Below, piece by piece: positions 45,467 to 54,857 of a DNA stretch of 54,857 nt. Position numbers and translations under genes: made by a program. The DNA is from an uncultured Flavobacteriales bacterium (GTDB lineage Bacteria; Bacteroidota; Bacteroidia; Flavobacteriales_D; Sanyastnellaceae): contig CAJQLF010000023.1 of assembly GCA_905479115.1 (NCBI GenBank), positions 1 to 54,857 of the forward strand. The letters are read 5' to 3'. The notes beneath the pieces are model-generated. The model made no database searches. It was not told the origin of the DNA and was given only the letters and a program-made list of their open reading frames with translations. How positions within the stretch are numbered: position 1 is the first letter of the stretch; each line of letters opens with the position of its first letter.

Positions 45467-47095
45467 ATGATGCAATGGAGTATGCGACATTCTTTGTGGA
45501 TCGTAAGCACTGCAGCGTTGATGCTGTCGACTGGGTGTTCCGTGCTCTACCGCTCCACCTCATCCCAGATTGCTGTTCACCCTGAACATGGGGCAGATGT
45601 GGCGATTTCCAAAGATGCGTGGAATTGGACGGAAGGATTTCATTATGAGCAATGGGGCCAAGGAATGACATGGGTAGAGCTGGATAACAAAGAGCCTGTG
45701 CACCTCATACGACTGGAGCAAGAAGGGCATTTCCCCAAGGTCCATCCGTTATTCCCTGAAGCTCGGAATCCGTATAAAAGTGTGGACGCCGGGGCGGCCT
45801 TGGGCTTGGCAATCGTTGGGTTCACTGGACAAAAACGAACCATCCAACCCGGTTTCATTTGGGGGGCCTTTATTGGTGCCGCGGCCAATGCAACGGCCCT
45901 CTTTGCACAACCCAAACGCGTTTTTCAAAAAGCTTACTACTTCGAAGGCTTGAAGAAAATGCCCTCTGGCAACCCCATCAATCCTCCGCTCAAAGTGGAA
46001 GGTTTTCACATGCATATTTCAGCAGGAGAGCACAGTTGGCATTATTTTCAGAACATGGACAAGTACCACAAAAATCGGGTTGAGTTCATGAGTGCTTCGG
46101 ATGAGTCCATCGAAATTGAATATTCTAACTTAGACGAAGGTCTCAATGCAACCCTTCAGAACCAATCCTTTCAACCACCTGGTGCAGACGGGATGTTTCA
46201 GCAAGAAGAAGGAGTGCAGATTAGCGGTCAGCTCATCGGCGTTCGTGAACACCGAGTTCAAAACATCGTGCGCTACGAATTGACCACCGAGTGGTGGGTT
46301 TACAATCCCTTCCAAATCCGGACGGACACCGCGCACATCTCTTCCTATTCCAATTGGGCTCTGTACAACTTCTCCAGCCCCGGATTTGATCGGGACCTCA
46401 TCGCGGAGGGATTGGATGAAGCTCTTTTCCAAGCCATGGAGTCCGATGTGTTCATTGGGAAATTGAATCGAATCGAAGATTTGGAATTGGAATGGACCAA
46501 AGACTGGGACGTCATTACCCTCGATCAACCCGATCAACCCGCCGGCAAGGTTTCAGCTGCACTGGAATCCGTTGTGACGGTTGCTGCGCATGACGGACAC
46601 GGAAGCGGTTGCATCGTGAGCAGCGATGGCTATATCCTTACGAACTATCACGTCATTGCAGATGGCGAACTAGATTACACGGTGCATTTCCAAAATGGTC
46701 GGCAACGACAAGCCGAAGTGGTCCGGTACCATCCTTTGTATGATTTGGCCCTGCTTAAGGTTGATACAATTGGATTGAAACCCTTCTACATTGATGCGGA
46801 CCAGCCAATTGATGTAGGCGAAGAGGCGTATGCCTTGGGGACACCGTATGACATTGATTTGGGAGCATCCGTCACAAAAGGAATCATTTCTGGAAAACGC
46901 AAAGACGGCAGCCGCACCTTGATTCAGACAGATGTGAGCATCAGTCCAGGAAACAGCGGTGGCGCGTTAATTTCCTCTTCTGGTCAGCTTATTGGGGTTG
47001 TGAATGAAAAGGTCTTGGGGATGGGAGTTGAAGGCATTGGATTCGCTATTCCAGCATTTCACATTGCCGATGCACTCATGCTTGAGTTTCGGTAA
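45467..47095 (+). CDS. Lipoprotein trypsin-like (S1C) serine protease
   Basis: This 542-residue envelope protein has a lipoprotein signal with C24 (AALMLSTGC). Residues ~30-350 are not recognised; they include a hydrophobic glycine/alanine-rich stretch at ~108-146 (GAALGLAIVGFTGQK, FIWGAFIGAAANATALFA). Residues ~360-542 are a DegP/HtrA-like chymotrypsin-fold protease with the complete triad: H395 in TNYHVIAD, D426 in YDLALLKV and S497 in SPGNSGGAL. No PDZ domain follows the protease domain, unlike DegP. It is divergent from ligA across 132 bases that hold no clear signal. Confidence 0.85.
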   Translation: MMQWSMRHSLWIVSTAALMLSTGCSVLYRSTSSQIAVHPEHGADVAISKDAWNWTEGFHYEQWGQGMTWVELDNKEPVHLIRLEQEGHFPKVHPLFPEARNPYKSVDAGAALGLAIVGFTGQKRTIQPGFIWGAFIGAAANATALFAQPKRVFQKAYYFEGLKKMPSGNPINPPLKVEGFHMHISAGEHSWHYFQNMDKYHKNRVEFMSASDESIEIEYSNLDEGLNATLQNQSFQPPGADGMFQQEEGVQISGQLIGVREHRVQNIVRYELTTEWWVYNPFQIRTDTAHISSYSNWALYNFSSPGFDRDLIAEGLDEALFQAMESDVFIGKLNRIEDLELEWTKDWDVITLDQPDQPAGKVSAALESVVTVAAHDGHGSGCIVSSDGYILTNYHVIADGELDYTVHFQNGRQRQAEVVRYHPLYDLALLKVDTIGLKPFYIDADQPIDVGEEAYALGTPYDIDLGASVTKGIISGKRKDGSRTLIQTDVSISPGNSGGALISSSGQLIGVVNEKVLGMGVEGIGFAIPAFHIADALMLEFR

Positions 47096-47101
47096 TTCCG
47101 T

Positions 47102-48034
47102 TCAACTCTTTGATGCAATCGCCGCTCGCTGCGCAAAGATCATTCGCCAGTTCTCCTGCATATCCCGCTCTTTTTCGACAGTCTTCCAGTGCTCTTGATG
47201 AAAAAGCTCTCGCACGGCTTCCACAGCATCGCGGTGGCATTCAAGCGCCAACCAACCTTCCGAACTCAACCAGCCTTCCGTTGCACATCCTAAGATGATG
47301 CGCTTGTAAAAAACCAATGGATCACGGTCCGACACAAAAAGTGCCATGTTGGGCTCCCAATCCGTCACGCTCCGGCTCATCCCACTTTTTTCGGACTCGG
47401 GTATATAAGGGGGATTGGATAAAACAACATCACAGGCTGATAGGACTGTATCTTTGGCTCCAACGCTTGCCAGGATATCATGCTTATGCCAGTCAATAGC
47501 GAGCCCAAGGCGCTCTGCATTCGCGCTAGCTGTATGCAATGCTTCGGGTGAAACATCCAGGCCGTACACTTCATCCATTGGCCGTTTCGCTTTCCAAGCT
47601 AGTGAAATGGCGCCGCTGCCAGCTCCGATGTCCACTACTTTCCTCTTTTGAGACTTAGAAGATGAGATGTATTGCAACATCCGATGTACGAGCTCTTCCG
47701 TCTCGGGTCGAGGAATAAGCACACTTTTATTGACACACACATCAAGGCCCATAAAATGGGCAGTTCCGAGAATGTACTGCAAGGGTTCCCCGTGATTCAA
47801 CCGGTCACATGCAAGAGCTAAGCGTTCCAATTGAGACTCACTTGCCACCCAATTTCCGATCAACCGGTCAGCACGGGAAACACCACTCACGTCATCAAGC
47901 AATTGGCGAATTATGGCTTGTCGTTCGCGTGATTCAAACACAGCAATGCGATCGGTCAGCCATTGGCGCACCGCCACCGCATCATTGCTCTTCGGCCAAG
48001 GGCCGCGACCACGATGTACATCCCCTGCCTTCAT
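47102..48034 (-). CDS. prmC: Release factor glutamine methyltransferase PrmC
   Basis: PrmC methylates the glutamine of the GGQ motif in RF1 and RF2. The 310-residue protein has an N-terminal helical domain, VNKSVLIPRPETEELV, the SAM-binding loop VVDIGAGSGAISLAW, and the substrate-binding NPPY at 207-210 (SNPPYIPESEK). It is the last gene of the operon GH13-mgsA-prmC, overlapping mgsA by 4 bases. Its stop is 6 bases from the convergent protease gene. Confidence 0.96.
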   Translation of the reverse strand: MKAGDVHRGRGPWPKSNDAVAVRQWLTDRIAVFESRERQAIIRQLLDDVSGVSRADRLIGNWVASESQLERLALACDRLNHGEPLQYILGTAHFMGLDVCVNKSVLIPRPETEELVHRMLQYISSSKSQKRKVVDIGAGSGAISLAWKAKRPMDEVYGLDVSPEALHTASANAERLGLAIDWHKHDILASVGAKDTVLSACDVVLSNPPYIPESEKSGMSRSVTDWEPNMALFVSDRDPLVFYKRIILGCATEGWLSSEGWLALECHRDAVEAVRELFHQEHWKTVEKERDMQENWRMIFAQRAAIASKS

Positions 48035-48414
48035 TCGCCTCCAAAAGCGATCCGGCCAATGAGCAAACTCGCCGTGGCGTAATTCGTCGCTAACGGAATG
48101 TTGTGAACGTCACATTGACGAAGCAGCATGTTGATGTCAGGCTCATGCGGATGTTTGCCCATGGGATCCCGGAAAAAAATCACTGCATGGACCCGCCCTT
48201 CGGTAATGCGAGCTGCAATCTGAGCATCTCCTCCAAGGGGACCACTTGCCAAGCATTCGATTCGAACCCCTAAAGATTCAATGCGGCCGCCTGTTGTGCC
48301 CGTCCCGACTAAATGAAACTGCTCAAACCAAGATTGATTCGTTTGCACAAATTCGACAAGCGCATCTTTTTTTCCGTCATGAGCAATGAGTGCAATGGTT
48401 TGTTGGTGTCTCAT
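48031..48414 (-). CDS. mgsA: Methylglyoxal synthase
   Basis: MgsA converts dihydroxyacetone phosphate to methylglyoxal plus phosphate, a bypass used when sugar phosphates accumulate. The 127 residues match the family in full: IALIAHDGKKDALVEF, phosphate-binding VGTGTTGGRI, catalytic D63 in SGPLGGDAQIAA, and FFRDPMGKHPHEPDINMLLR. Its ATG overlaps the GH13 gene stop and its own stop overlaps prmC, each by 4 bases. Being translated with an alpha-amylase-family enzyme suggests linkage to glycan catabolism. Confidence 0.95.
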   Translation of the reverse strand: MRHQQTIALIAHDGKKDALVEFVQTNQSWFEQFHLVGTGTTGGRIESLGVRIECLASGPLGGDAQIAARITEGRVHAVIFFRDPMGKHPHEPDINMLLRQCDVHNIPLATNYATASLLIGRIAFGGE

Positions 48415-49874
48415 TTCTTTGAGCCCTTCGACCAGACTGCTGCTGCATGCGCTGGCACCGTCACCACCTTTCCCGCCTCAACGCCCCCCCATTCAACCCG
48501 GTAGGTAGAATCCAATCCGAGTTCCATTTCTATCGACTCGCCTGAAAGATTCACCGCCGTGACCACTTCATCCGCTTCTGCCCTTCGTGTCCAGGCCATC
48601 GCAACGTCAGAATCTATGGAATAAAATTCCGGCTGACCACCCACGGCACCATTCCACAGTGCTGGGTGATCATGATTCAGTTCATTAATGAAGCGGTACA
48701 ATCCTGCTTTGGTGTTGGCACCCCACTCCACCGTGTCTTTTTCAAAGAACCGCAACCGCTTGGAATTTCCTGCCTCTTGTCCACTGTAAATCAATGGCAT
48801 TCCCATCAAGGTGCCTGAGAGCACCGCCATCGCATCACCATTGGCTCCCATGCGCTCCTCAATCGTCCCATTCCACGAATTTTCATCGTGATTCGTGATG
48901 AACATCATGCGATACGCGTCTGCTCCGAATCGCTCCAACTGCCTTGGTACGGCCTGGATGATGGAGTCCACCGACCACTCGCCTTTGGCAACTTGGTTCA
49001 TGATGTGGTGCATCTCCCAGCCGTAGGACATATCGAATGCTCGGAGATGATGTTCGGGCACCTCAGCTTCTGCAAGCATAAAGACATCCGGATTAACCCG
49101 TTCCATTTGCCGTCGAGCCTTTTCCCAAAAATCAGTCGGAACCTTTTCAGCCACGTCGCATCGATAGCCGTCGATCGCGCATTCGCGCACCCAGTATTCC
49201 AAGGCATCAGCCATTGCATCGTACAAACCGGTTTCTTTCCCATTGGCCCAATCCAATTGCGTCACATCCCACCAGTCCGTTCCTGAAGGAGGTTGCAAAT
49301 TCCCCGTGTCATCCAATAAAAAATATTCAATGTGTGAATCTGTCCATTCGCTGTCGAACGCTGTGTGATTAGCAACCCAATCTAAAATTACTTTCATGCC
49401 CAATTCGTGCGCCATCGCCGTCAGCGCCTTGAGATCTTCCTTCGTTCCAAAGTCAGGGTTAACGGCATAATAGTCTTTCACACTGTACGGACTTCCCATG
49501 CTTGAAGATCCCGGTGGTACCATGAAGTTATTGCTGTTCTCTCCGCCTTTACGGTTGACCTCACCAATGGGATGAATGGGCATCAGCCATAGGATGTCTG
49601 CGCCGAGTTCTTTGAGCCGAGGAAGATCTGCTTGCAAGGCCAAAAAGGTTCCCTCCGCTGTGTGCTGCCGAACATTGACCTCATAAATCGTAGCATTTTT
49701 TGACCAAGCAGGATGAACCAAGGTGTCTTCCACAAAACCTTGACCAATCGTACTCGCTTCTGTTGTCGGCTGTGTGGTGGGCATTTCTCCACAGGCAATC
49801 AACGCCACAATGCAACAAGAAAAGATGAATCGACTCCTGAAGAAAAGAGGCATTATTGAATTGAATTTCTGCAT
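48411..49874 (-). CDS. GH13 alpha-amylase family lipoprotein
   Basis: This 487-residue envelope glycoside hydrolase has a lipoprotein signal with C28 (IVALIAC). The (beta/alpha)8 barrel shows all GH13 regions: region I DWVANHTA, region II GYRCDVAEKVP with nucleophile D240, region III MLAEAEVP with acid/base E269, and region IV ITNHDEN with D330. Residues ~395-487 form the C-terminal beta domain. It probably degrades alpha-glucans (starch- or glycogen-like) at the cell surface or in the periplasm. The ATG at 49874 is preferred to the TTG two codons upstream. mgsA and prmC follow with 4-base overlaps. Confidence 0.93.
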   Translation of the reverse strand: MQKFNSIMPLFFRSRFIFSCCIVALIACGEMPTTQPTTEASTIGQGFVEDTLVHPAWSKNATIYEVNVRQHTAEGTFLALQADLPRLKELGADILWLMPIHPIGEVNRKGGENSNNFMVPPGSSSMGSPYSVKDYYAVNPDFGTKEDLKALTAMAHELGMKVILDWVANHTAFDSEWTDSHIEYFLLDDTGNLQPPSGTDWWDVTQLDWANGKETGLYDAMADALEYWVRECAIDGYRCDVAEKVPTDFWEKARRQMERVNPDVFMLAEAEVPEHHLRAFDMSYGWEMHHIMNQVAKGEWSVDSIIQAVPRQLERFGADAYRMMFITNHDENSWNGTIEERMGANGDAMAVLSGTLMGMPLIYSGQEAGNSKRLRFFEKDTVEWGANTKAGLYRFINELNHDHPALWNGAVGGQPEFYSIDSDVAMAWTRRAEADEVVTAVNLSGESIEMELGLDSTYRVEWGGVEAGKVVTVPAHAAAVWSKGSKK

Positions 49875-49890
49875 GACCAATTACTAAAAA

Positions 49891-52593
49891 TCAAAAAAGA
49901 GTTGGTTGTTGCGAAATTCCGGACTCAGCTTCCGTTGAACCCTTTTCATGGTCCTTCTTCGAAGCATCGACAGATGGTGCGGGACTCTTCTCAACAAGCG
50001 AAGGCGGAGGGGTCACATCTCTCAACCAATCCGCTTGAGCTTGCGCTTCTCTTTGCTCATCCAATGCATCCAACTGCACCTCCGTGACTGGCAGGCCGCT
50101 CAGCTTATTGCCGATGGCCCGTATGCCCTTGATTGCGATGAAATCCGAGGCGTCAAAAACCTCATCTTCACGGTCCCTCGTTTCTTTAAATCGACGGTTA
50201 AATCGAATCCGAACCCTGGGGTGGTGTGCCGTAGAGAGAACACCTAATCGTGAGTTTTCATGGTCACCGATGAATGAAAATGGCTTCAGCACGGGTTCGG
50301 CAAAGAACCGCTTTACGTACCAGTCATCCTTTTCTCCTTCAAAATAAACGACTGACACAGGACGCTTCGGATGCCACTTTTCCAAGTGAATCATCTTATC
50401 GTCAAAACGGGTGCTCAGATCAAAGCTTGTAAACAAATATTCACCTGAGGAAAGGAATACCACAATGCGATCATCCGCCATGAATTCACCAAGCAGTTCG
50501 CCCCGGCCATCCGCATTCAGCGCACGTACCGTTTCATCGTACCAAACTTTTCTTGCGCCCAACGTGGATACTCCTTCCTCCGTCATTTCGATTTTTCGAA
50601 TGGCGTTTTTGGATACCAAATTTCCACCTGCCCCTCTTCCTCTGATGGCCATTTCCGAGAAGTCAAGGTCAAATTTGAGCTTCTTAAGTCGAGCACTACT
50701 CCGCAAGAATACCGTGACAATTTCGGCCTCGCCATTCGGATTCGCAGTAAAGTACAGCAGCCTTGATTTAGGAGTTCCCTTGGTAATGTTATATTCTCTA
50801 TCACGCGTTATGGCGGGTACATTGAAGCGCTTTATAAGACTTCGACCGGTCGCCCCATCGAGGTAGATGCAATTATAAACGGTTCGCTCATCTCCTCGCT
50901 TCCACACACCTACATGAAGGAGGTCTTTACCAAAGAAGGCCTTTTGACTCACCTTACTCACTTGCAATACACCGTCTTTTCGGATCACAATGATGTCATC
51001 GATGTCACTGCATTCACAGACCAATTCACCTTCCCCGCGTTTTAGCCCATGTCCGACAAATCCTTCTTCCATTTGTGCGTAGAGCTTGACATTCGCCACG
51101 GCCACTGCAGATCGCGATATGGATTCAAACGAGCGCAATTCCGTTTTGCGTTCTCTGCCCTCACCGTATTTCTTTTTCAGCATTTTGAACCATTCCACGG
51201 CATAGTCCGTCAAATGCGCTAAGTGATGCTTAACCTGATCAATGTCTCCATCGAGACCTTCAATAATGCGGTCGGCTTTGAACGCATCAAATTTGGAGAT
51301 GCGCTTGATGCGTATCTCTGTCAAACGCGTGACGTCTTCATCGGTGACTTCACGCAATAAATGCTTTGTATATGGCTTTAATCCAGTGTGTATGGTCTTC
51401 AGTATCTCCTCCCAGGTTTCGCACTCCTCTATATCACGGTAGACTCGGTTCTCTATGAAGATTTTTTCCAGAGACGCGAAGTGCCATTTTTCTTGCAACT
51501 CGCCCAATTCGATTTCCAATTCCAACTGAAGCAATTGCTTGGTTCGCTCGGTAGATATCTTTAGCAACTCAGTCACGCCCAAAAACTGCGGCTTGTCATT
51601 TAAGATGACGGTGGAATTTGGTGAAATCGACACCTCGCAATCCGTAAAGGCGTACAACGCCCCAATCATTTTATCCGGACTCACGTTATTGGCGAGGTGG
51701 ACCACAATCTCCACTTCATTTGCCGTGTTATCCTCAACACGCTTGATCTTGATCTTCCCCTTGTCATTGGCTTTGAGAATACTCTCAATTAACGAACTCG
51801 TCGTCACACCAAAGGGCAACTCCCGAATGACCAACGTCTTGTTGTCCTCTTTTTCAATCCTCCCACGCACCCGGACTTTTCCGCCGCGCAAACCGTCATT
51901 GTAATTCTCCACATCCGCAGTCCCGCCCGTCGGGAAATCCGGATACAGTTTAAAACCCTTACCCTGAAGTGTAGCTATGCTCGCATCGATCAACTCCAAA
52001 AAGTTGTGTGGAAGGGTCTTGCAAGCCAATCCCACCGCAATTCCTTCAACCCCAGAAGCGAGCAATAAAGGAAACTTGACGGGCAGGGTCTCAGGTTCCT
52101 TATTGCGGCCATCGTAGCTCATCAACCACGTCGTCGTCTTGGGATTGAATAGCACCTCCTTTCCGAGCTTACTCAATCGAACTTCAATGTAACGAGGGGC
52201 GGCAGCACGATCTCCCGTAAGAATATTGCCCCAGTTGCCTTGGCAATCCAACAGCAAGTCTTTCTGTCCTATTTGCACCAACGCGTCACCAATGGAGGCG
52301 TCACCGTGCGGGTGGAACTTCATGGTGTTGCCGATGACGTTCGCGACTTTGTGAAAACGCCCATCGTCCATTTCATCCAGGCTGTGCAGGATGCGTCGCT
52401 GCACGGGTTTCAACCCATCATCTTGGTGCGGGACCGCGCGTTCCAAAATGACATAGGATGCATAATCGAGGAAATAATTATTGTACATCCCAGACACCTG
52501 AATAACCCGCTCTAGGCCTTCTTCAGGAAGTTCTGATGAGTCTTGCGCGCCTTCGTGCTCCTCAGGATCCAGGGGGGTCAATTCTTCACTCAT
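49891..52593 (-). CDS. parC: DNA topoisomerase IV subunit A
   Basis: ParC is the DNA-breaking subunit of topoisomerase IV, which decatenates daughter chromosomes. The 900 residues include the winged-helix segment [19 protein letters not shown], the catalytic Y135 in [10 protein letters not shown], the coiled gate around residues 350-450 and the C-terminal beta-pinwheel domain. After that comes a ~60-residue low-complexity tail ([20 protein letters not shown]) not needed for the fold. Sequence features fit the Bacteroidota ParC-type branch, not GyrA: no GyrA-box QRRGGKG-like motif is visible. Its ATG overlaps the parE stop by 4 bases, supporting parE-parC co-translation. Confidence 0.93.
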   Translation of the reverse strand: MSEELTPLDPEEHEGAQDSSELPEEGLERVIQVSGMYNNYFLDYASYVILERAVPHQDDGLKPVQRRILHSLDEMDDGRFHKVANVIGNTMKFHPHGDASIGDALVQIGQKDLLLDCQGNWGNILTGDRAAAPRYIEVRLSKLGKEVLFNPKTTTWLMSYDGRNKEPETLPVKFPLLLASGVEGIAVGLACKTLPHNFLELIDASIATLQGKGFKLYPDFPTGGTADVENYNDGLRGGKVRVRGRIEKEDNKTLVIRELPFGVTTSSLIESILKANDKGKIKIKRVEDNTANEVEIVVHLANNVSPDKMIGALYAFTDCEVSISPNSTVILNDKPQFLGVTELLKISTERTKQLLQLELEIELGELQEKWHFASLEKIFIENRVYRDIEECETWEEILKTIHTGLKPYTKHLLREVTDEDVTRLTEIRIKRISKFDAFKADRIIEGLDGDIDQVKHHLAHLTDYAVEWFKMLKKKYGEGRERKTELRSFESISRSAVAVANVKLYAQMEEGFVGHGLKRGEGELVCECSDIDDIIVIRKDGVLQVSKVSQKAFFGKDLLHVGVWKRGDERTVYNCIYLDGATGRSLIKRFNVPAITRDREYNITKGTPKSRLLYFTANPNGEAEIVTVFLRSSARLKKLKFDLDFSEMAIRGRGAGGNLVSKNAIRKIEMTEEGVSTLGARKVWYDETVRALNADGRGELLGEFMADDRIVVFLSSGEYLFTSFDLSTRFDDKMIHLEKWHPKRPVSVVYFEGEKDDWYVKRFFAEPVLKPFSFIGDHENSRLGVLSTAHHPRVRIRFNRRFKETRDREDEVFDASDFIAIKGIRAIGNKLSGLPVTEVQLDALDEQREAQAQADWLRDVTPPPSLVEKSPAPSVDASKKDHEKGSTEAESGISQQPTLF

Positions 52594-54443
52594 TCTTCTA
52601 GCAAATCTTTCTCAACACGCAGGTTTTCTATGATAAAGCTCTGTCGGTCTGGGGTGTTTTTTCCCATGAAAAATGTCATCATCTCCTTGATGCGACTCTC
52701 CTTTCCGATCACCACAGGATCGAGGCGAATGTCTTCGCCGATGAAGTGACTGAATTCATCCGGACTGATCTCACCAAGCCCCTTGAAACGCGTAATCTCT
52801 GATTTAGCTCCCAGCGCTTGAAGGGCATCTTGCTTTTCATTTTCACTATAGCAGTAGGTCGTTTCCTTCTTATTCCGAACACGGAATAAGGGGGTTTGCA
52901 AAACATACAAATGTCCACGCTTCACCAAATCAGGAAAGAACTGCAAAAAGAAAGTGATCAACAGCAGCCGAATGTGCATTCCATCTACGTCAGCATCGGT
53001 TGCAATGACCACGTTGTTGTACCGCAAGTTGTCCAAATCATCTTCGATGTTCAATGCGGCTTGCAGCAAATTGAACTCTTCGTTTTCGTAGACTACTTTT
53101 TTGGTAAGGCCAAAACAATTGAGAGGCTTCCCCTTCAGGCTAAAGACCGCTTGCGTTTGAACATCACGTGCCTTGGTAATCGATCCCGAAGCTGAATCTC
53201 CCTCGGTAATGAAAAGCGTCGACTCTTGGTTACGTTCTTTCTTGCTGTCTCCAAGGTGAATCCGACAATCACGCAATTTTTTATTGTGAACACTGGATTT
53301 TTTCGCTCGTTCTCTCGCCAATTTTTTTATACCCGCTAAATCTTTGCGCTCGCGTTCACTCTGCAGAATACGTGCTTGAAGAAGCTGCGCCGACTCGGGG
53401 TTCCGATGGAGAAAATTATCCAATTCACGCTTCAAAAAATCATACACAAAACTCTTGAGTGTCGGACGATTTGGCCCCATCTCCGCAGAACCTAATTTGG
53501 TCTTGGTCTGCGACTCAAAAACCGGCTCCTCCACTTTAATTGCGAAGGCTGCTGAAATCCCACTTCGGATATCTGCCGAATCATAATCCTTGCCAAAAAA
53601 ATCTCTTACCACGCGGACATATGCCTCGCGAAACGCCGACTGATGCGTCCCTCCTTGTGGCGTAAACTGACCATTAACAAAGCTCTGGTAATCTTCCCCG
53701 TATGCATCGGTATGAGCCACTGCAACCTCAATATCTTCACCGACGAGATGGATGATGGGGTACCTCGGATCCGTGCCCAAATTGTTGTTGAGCAGGTCCT
53801 TAAGTCCATTTTCACTTTTGAATTTCTCCCCGTTGAGGTAAAGTGCCAAATTGGTGTTCAAATAGGCATAATTCCAGAGCAACCTCTCCACATGCTCCAT
53901 CCGATAACTGTACGCCTTGAAAACTTCCGTGTCCGGCCGAAAAGAAATGAGTGTACCGTTGCGCTCCTCCGTTGGAGCCAATTCCGCATCGTTGGTCAAT
54001 TCTCCTCGTTTAAAATCTGCTCGCTTCGCCTGCCCCTCTCGAAAGCTCTCGACGGCAAAATCAACAGACAGGGCGTTCACGGCTTTCGCACCCACCCCAT
54101 TCAACCCCACAGATTTCTTAAAAGCCCGCGAATCATACTTACCTCCCGTGTTGATTTTGGACACGACATCGACCACCTTTCCCAATGGAATACCGCGACC
54201 ATAATCACGCACCTTCACCTCACCCTCCCGGATGTGAATTCGCACACTCTTTCCATGGCCCATGGCATGTTCATCGATGCAGTTATCGATGATCTCCTTG
54301 AGAAGCACGTAAATTCCGTCATCTGCAGATTGGCCGTCTCCCAATTTGCCTATGTACATCCCCGGACGCATTCGGATGTGTTCCTTCCAGTCCAGTGAAC
54401 GAATGTTGTCCTCCGTATATAAAACCTGCTCTTGTCCCGCCAT
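52590..54443 (-). CDS. parE: DNA topoisomerase IV subunit B
   Basis: ParE is the ATPase subunit of topoisomerase IV. The 617 residues have the GHKL ATPase domain with E50 and N54 in [17 protein letters not shown], and the ATP-lid [14 protein letters not shown]. The transducer domain follows, then the TOPRIM domain with [10 protein letters not shown] and DADVDGMHI, and the conserved C-terminal [15 protein letters not shown]. The length is that of ParE, not the longer GyrB. It precedes parC with a 4-base overlap and is transcribed away from the terminator at 54483. Confidence 0.94.
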   Translation of the reverse strand: MAGQEQVLYTEDNIRSLDWKEHIRMRPGMYIGKLGDGQSADDGIYVLLKEIIDNCIDEHAMGHGKSVRIHIREGEVKVRDYGRGIPLGKVVDVVSKINTGGKYDSRAFKKSVGLNGVGAKAVNALSVDFAVESFREGQAKRADFKRGELTNDAELAPTEERNGTLISFRPDTEVFKAYSYRMEHVERLLWNYAYLNTNLALYLNGEKFKSENGLKDLLNNNLGTDPRYPIIHLVGEDIEVAVAHTDAYGEDYQSFVNGQFTPQGGTHQSAFREAYVRVVRDFFGKDYDSADIRSGISAAFAIKVEEPVFESQTKTKLGSAEMGPNRPTLKSFVYDFLKRELDNFLHRNPESAQLLQARILQSERERKDLAGIKKLARERAKKSSVHNKKLRDCRIHLGDSKKERNQESTLFITEGDSASGSITKARDVQTQAVFSLKGKPLNCFGLTKKVVYENEEFNLLQAALNIEDDLDNLRYNNVVIATDADVDGMHIRLLLITFFLQFFPDLVKRGHLYVLQTPLFRVRNKKETTYCYSENEKQDALQALGAKSEITRFKGLGEISPDEFSHFIGEDIRLDPVVIGKESRIKEMMTFFMGKNTPDRQSFIIENLRVEKDLLEE

Positions 54444-54482
54444 AGCAAGCGAAATTAGGGTTTAAGGGAACAGGGCACGAAT

Positions 54483-54517
54483 AAAAAGCCCCTCGTTTTT
54501 TCCACAAAACGAGGGGC
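54483..54517 (-). terminator. Strong intrinsic terminator after the right-edge secreted gene
   Basis: A perfect 12-base stem, GCCCCTCGTTTT (54488-54499) with AAAACGAGGGGC (54506-54517), and a 6-base loop, is followed on the minus strand by TTTTT. It lies 20 bases after the stop of the partial secreted gene and 40 bases before the parE start, so it insulates parE from read-through. It is the only convincing intrinsic terminator I find in the window. Confidence 0.85.
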
Positions 54518-54537
54518 TCTCTTCCGATATCAAGTTA

Positions 54538-54857
54538 TCACTCGCAAGATGTTCCAATGTTCCCCAAGAACAGAAGTAAATCTGCCGTTCCCACGTAAGC
54601 ATCTCCGGAGAAATCAAAGAGACAATCAGGCTCGAAGTCCTCTGGATACAAGCAATTGTCTGAACTGTTCGTTGCCAATGGTTGGTAGTTCACAGCGTCT
54701 GCGTCTGTGCATCCACTGATTTCATTTTCATCGCATACCCCGTCTCCATCCGCATCGTTGACACAGTTGCCTGCGCAGTCATAACCGGCGTCCGCATAAT
54801 CGCAGTAGCCAGCATCCGTCGCCGATGAGTCGTAGTTGCAAGCACTTGCGTCTTGGC
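54538..54857 (-). CDS. 3' end of a third Cys-repeat secreted protein with EF-hand tail (partial)
   Basis: Only the last 105 residues are inside the window; the gene continues past the right edge. Reading the minus strand from codon CAA near the edge gives a Cys-rich repeat (DASACNYDSSATDAGYCDY), a thrombospondin type 3-like segment (DCAGNCVNDADGDGVCDENE), a second Cys-rich repeat (GCTDADAVNYQPLATNSSDN) and the C-terminal EF-hand tail ending LGNIGTSCE and TGA at 54538-54540. The layout is the same as the C-termini of the giant protein and of the protein at 22468, so it is very likely another exported surface protein. Its N-terminal domains are unknown. Confidence 0.85.
   Translation of the reverse strand, partial: QDASACNYDSSATDAGYCDYADAGYDCAGNCVNDADGDGVCDENEISGCTDADAVNYQPLATNSSDNCLYPEDFEPDCLFDFSGDAYVGTADLLLFLGNIGTSCE
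54541..54624 (-). other. C-terminal EF-hand tail, third copy
   Basis: A 28-residue tail: cysteine, then the calcium loop DFSGDAYVGTAD, then LLLFLGNIG, then a cysteine two residues from the end. The loop glycine found in the other two copies is alanine here, but the aspartates at loop positions 1, 5 and 12 are kept. Confidence 0.8.

Noticed and set aside
52291-52302. HPHGDAS in ParC with Ala at the quinolone-resistance serine position
   Set aside because: I recall [11 protein letters not shown] as the ordinary sequence in Bacteroidota ParC-type proteins, so this is not evidence of acquired resistance.
53643-54398. A 251-codon plus-strand open frame inside parE
   Set aside because: It is antisense to conserved ParE motifs including the ATPase and TOPRIM residues; long antisense frames are common opposite conserved genes with this codon use.

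Overview
The window is chromosomal DNA of a Bacteroidota bacterium, most likely a marine member of the Flavobacteriales. The evidence is type IX secretion (T9SS) components and substrates, a TonB-dependent receptor with a carboxypeptidase-like N-terminus, a complete Na+-translocating NADH:quinone reductase (Nqr) operon, Bacteroidota-type topoisomerase IV subunits, candidate TAnnTTTG promoter elements, and secreted proteins full of the Cys-rich repeat GC-x-D-x2-ACNYD-x-n-DDGSC. I see no rRNA, tRNA, insertion sequence, prophage or CRISPR array. Genes are tightly packed: no stretch without a gene exceeds 170 bases, and neighbours often overlap by 4 bases.

Layout. 1-2757: a CtlX-type guanidino hydrolase and argS. 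2767-3461: a small membrane protein and a DUF493 protein. 3632-12814: one giant secreted protein of about 3060 residues built from five copies of an unrecognised ~185-residue module, about 30 Cys-rich repeats, 11 Ig-like (HYR-type) repeats and a C-terminal EF-hand tail. 12970-17246: ffh, folD, ribD and an EamA transporter. 17248-22376: an M1 peptidase, a DUF2807 lipoprotein with mazG, and a PagL-like lipid A deacylase homologue. 22468-24261: a second secreted protein with the same EF-hand tail. 24358-31753: the Nqr module (nqrABCDEF-apbE) with a small four-cysteine membrane protein, probably the NqrM-type maturation factor, converging on its end. 31848-36647: the T9SS plug protein, an SDR enzyme, a glycosyltransferase and prfC. 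36683-41912: a regulatory-domain protein, a TonB-dependent receptor and a lectin-like T9SS type B substrate. 41914-45334: an exonuclease/BRCT protein next to an oversized NAD-dependent DNA ligase. 45467-54443: a lipoprotein trypsin-like protease, prmC-mgsA-GH13 amylase, and parC/parE. 54538-54857: the 3' end of a third secreted protein with the EF-hand tail, followed by the one convincing intrinsic terminator in the window.

Most genes are ordinary housekeeping. The points that deserve a second look are (i) the shared 28-29-residue C-terminal tail (a single EF-hand loop flanked by a cysteine pair) on three separate secreted Cys-repeat proteins, a candidate anchoring or sorting tag; (ii) the undescribed module repeated five times in the giant protein; (iii) the NqrM-like protein at the Nqr locus; and (iv) a ~140-residue insertion in LigA, which lies beside an exonuclease/BRCT protein. 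All function assignments come from reading motifs by eye; no database search was possible.
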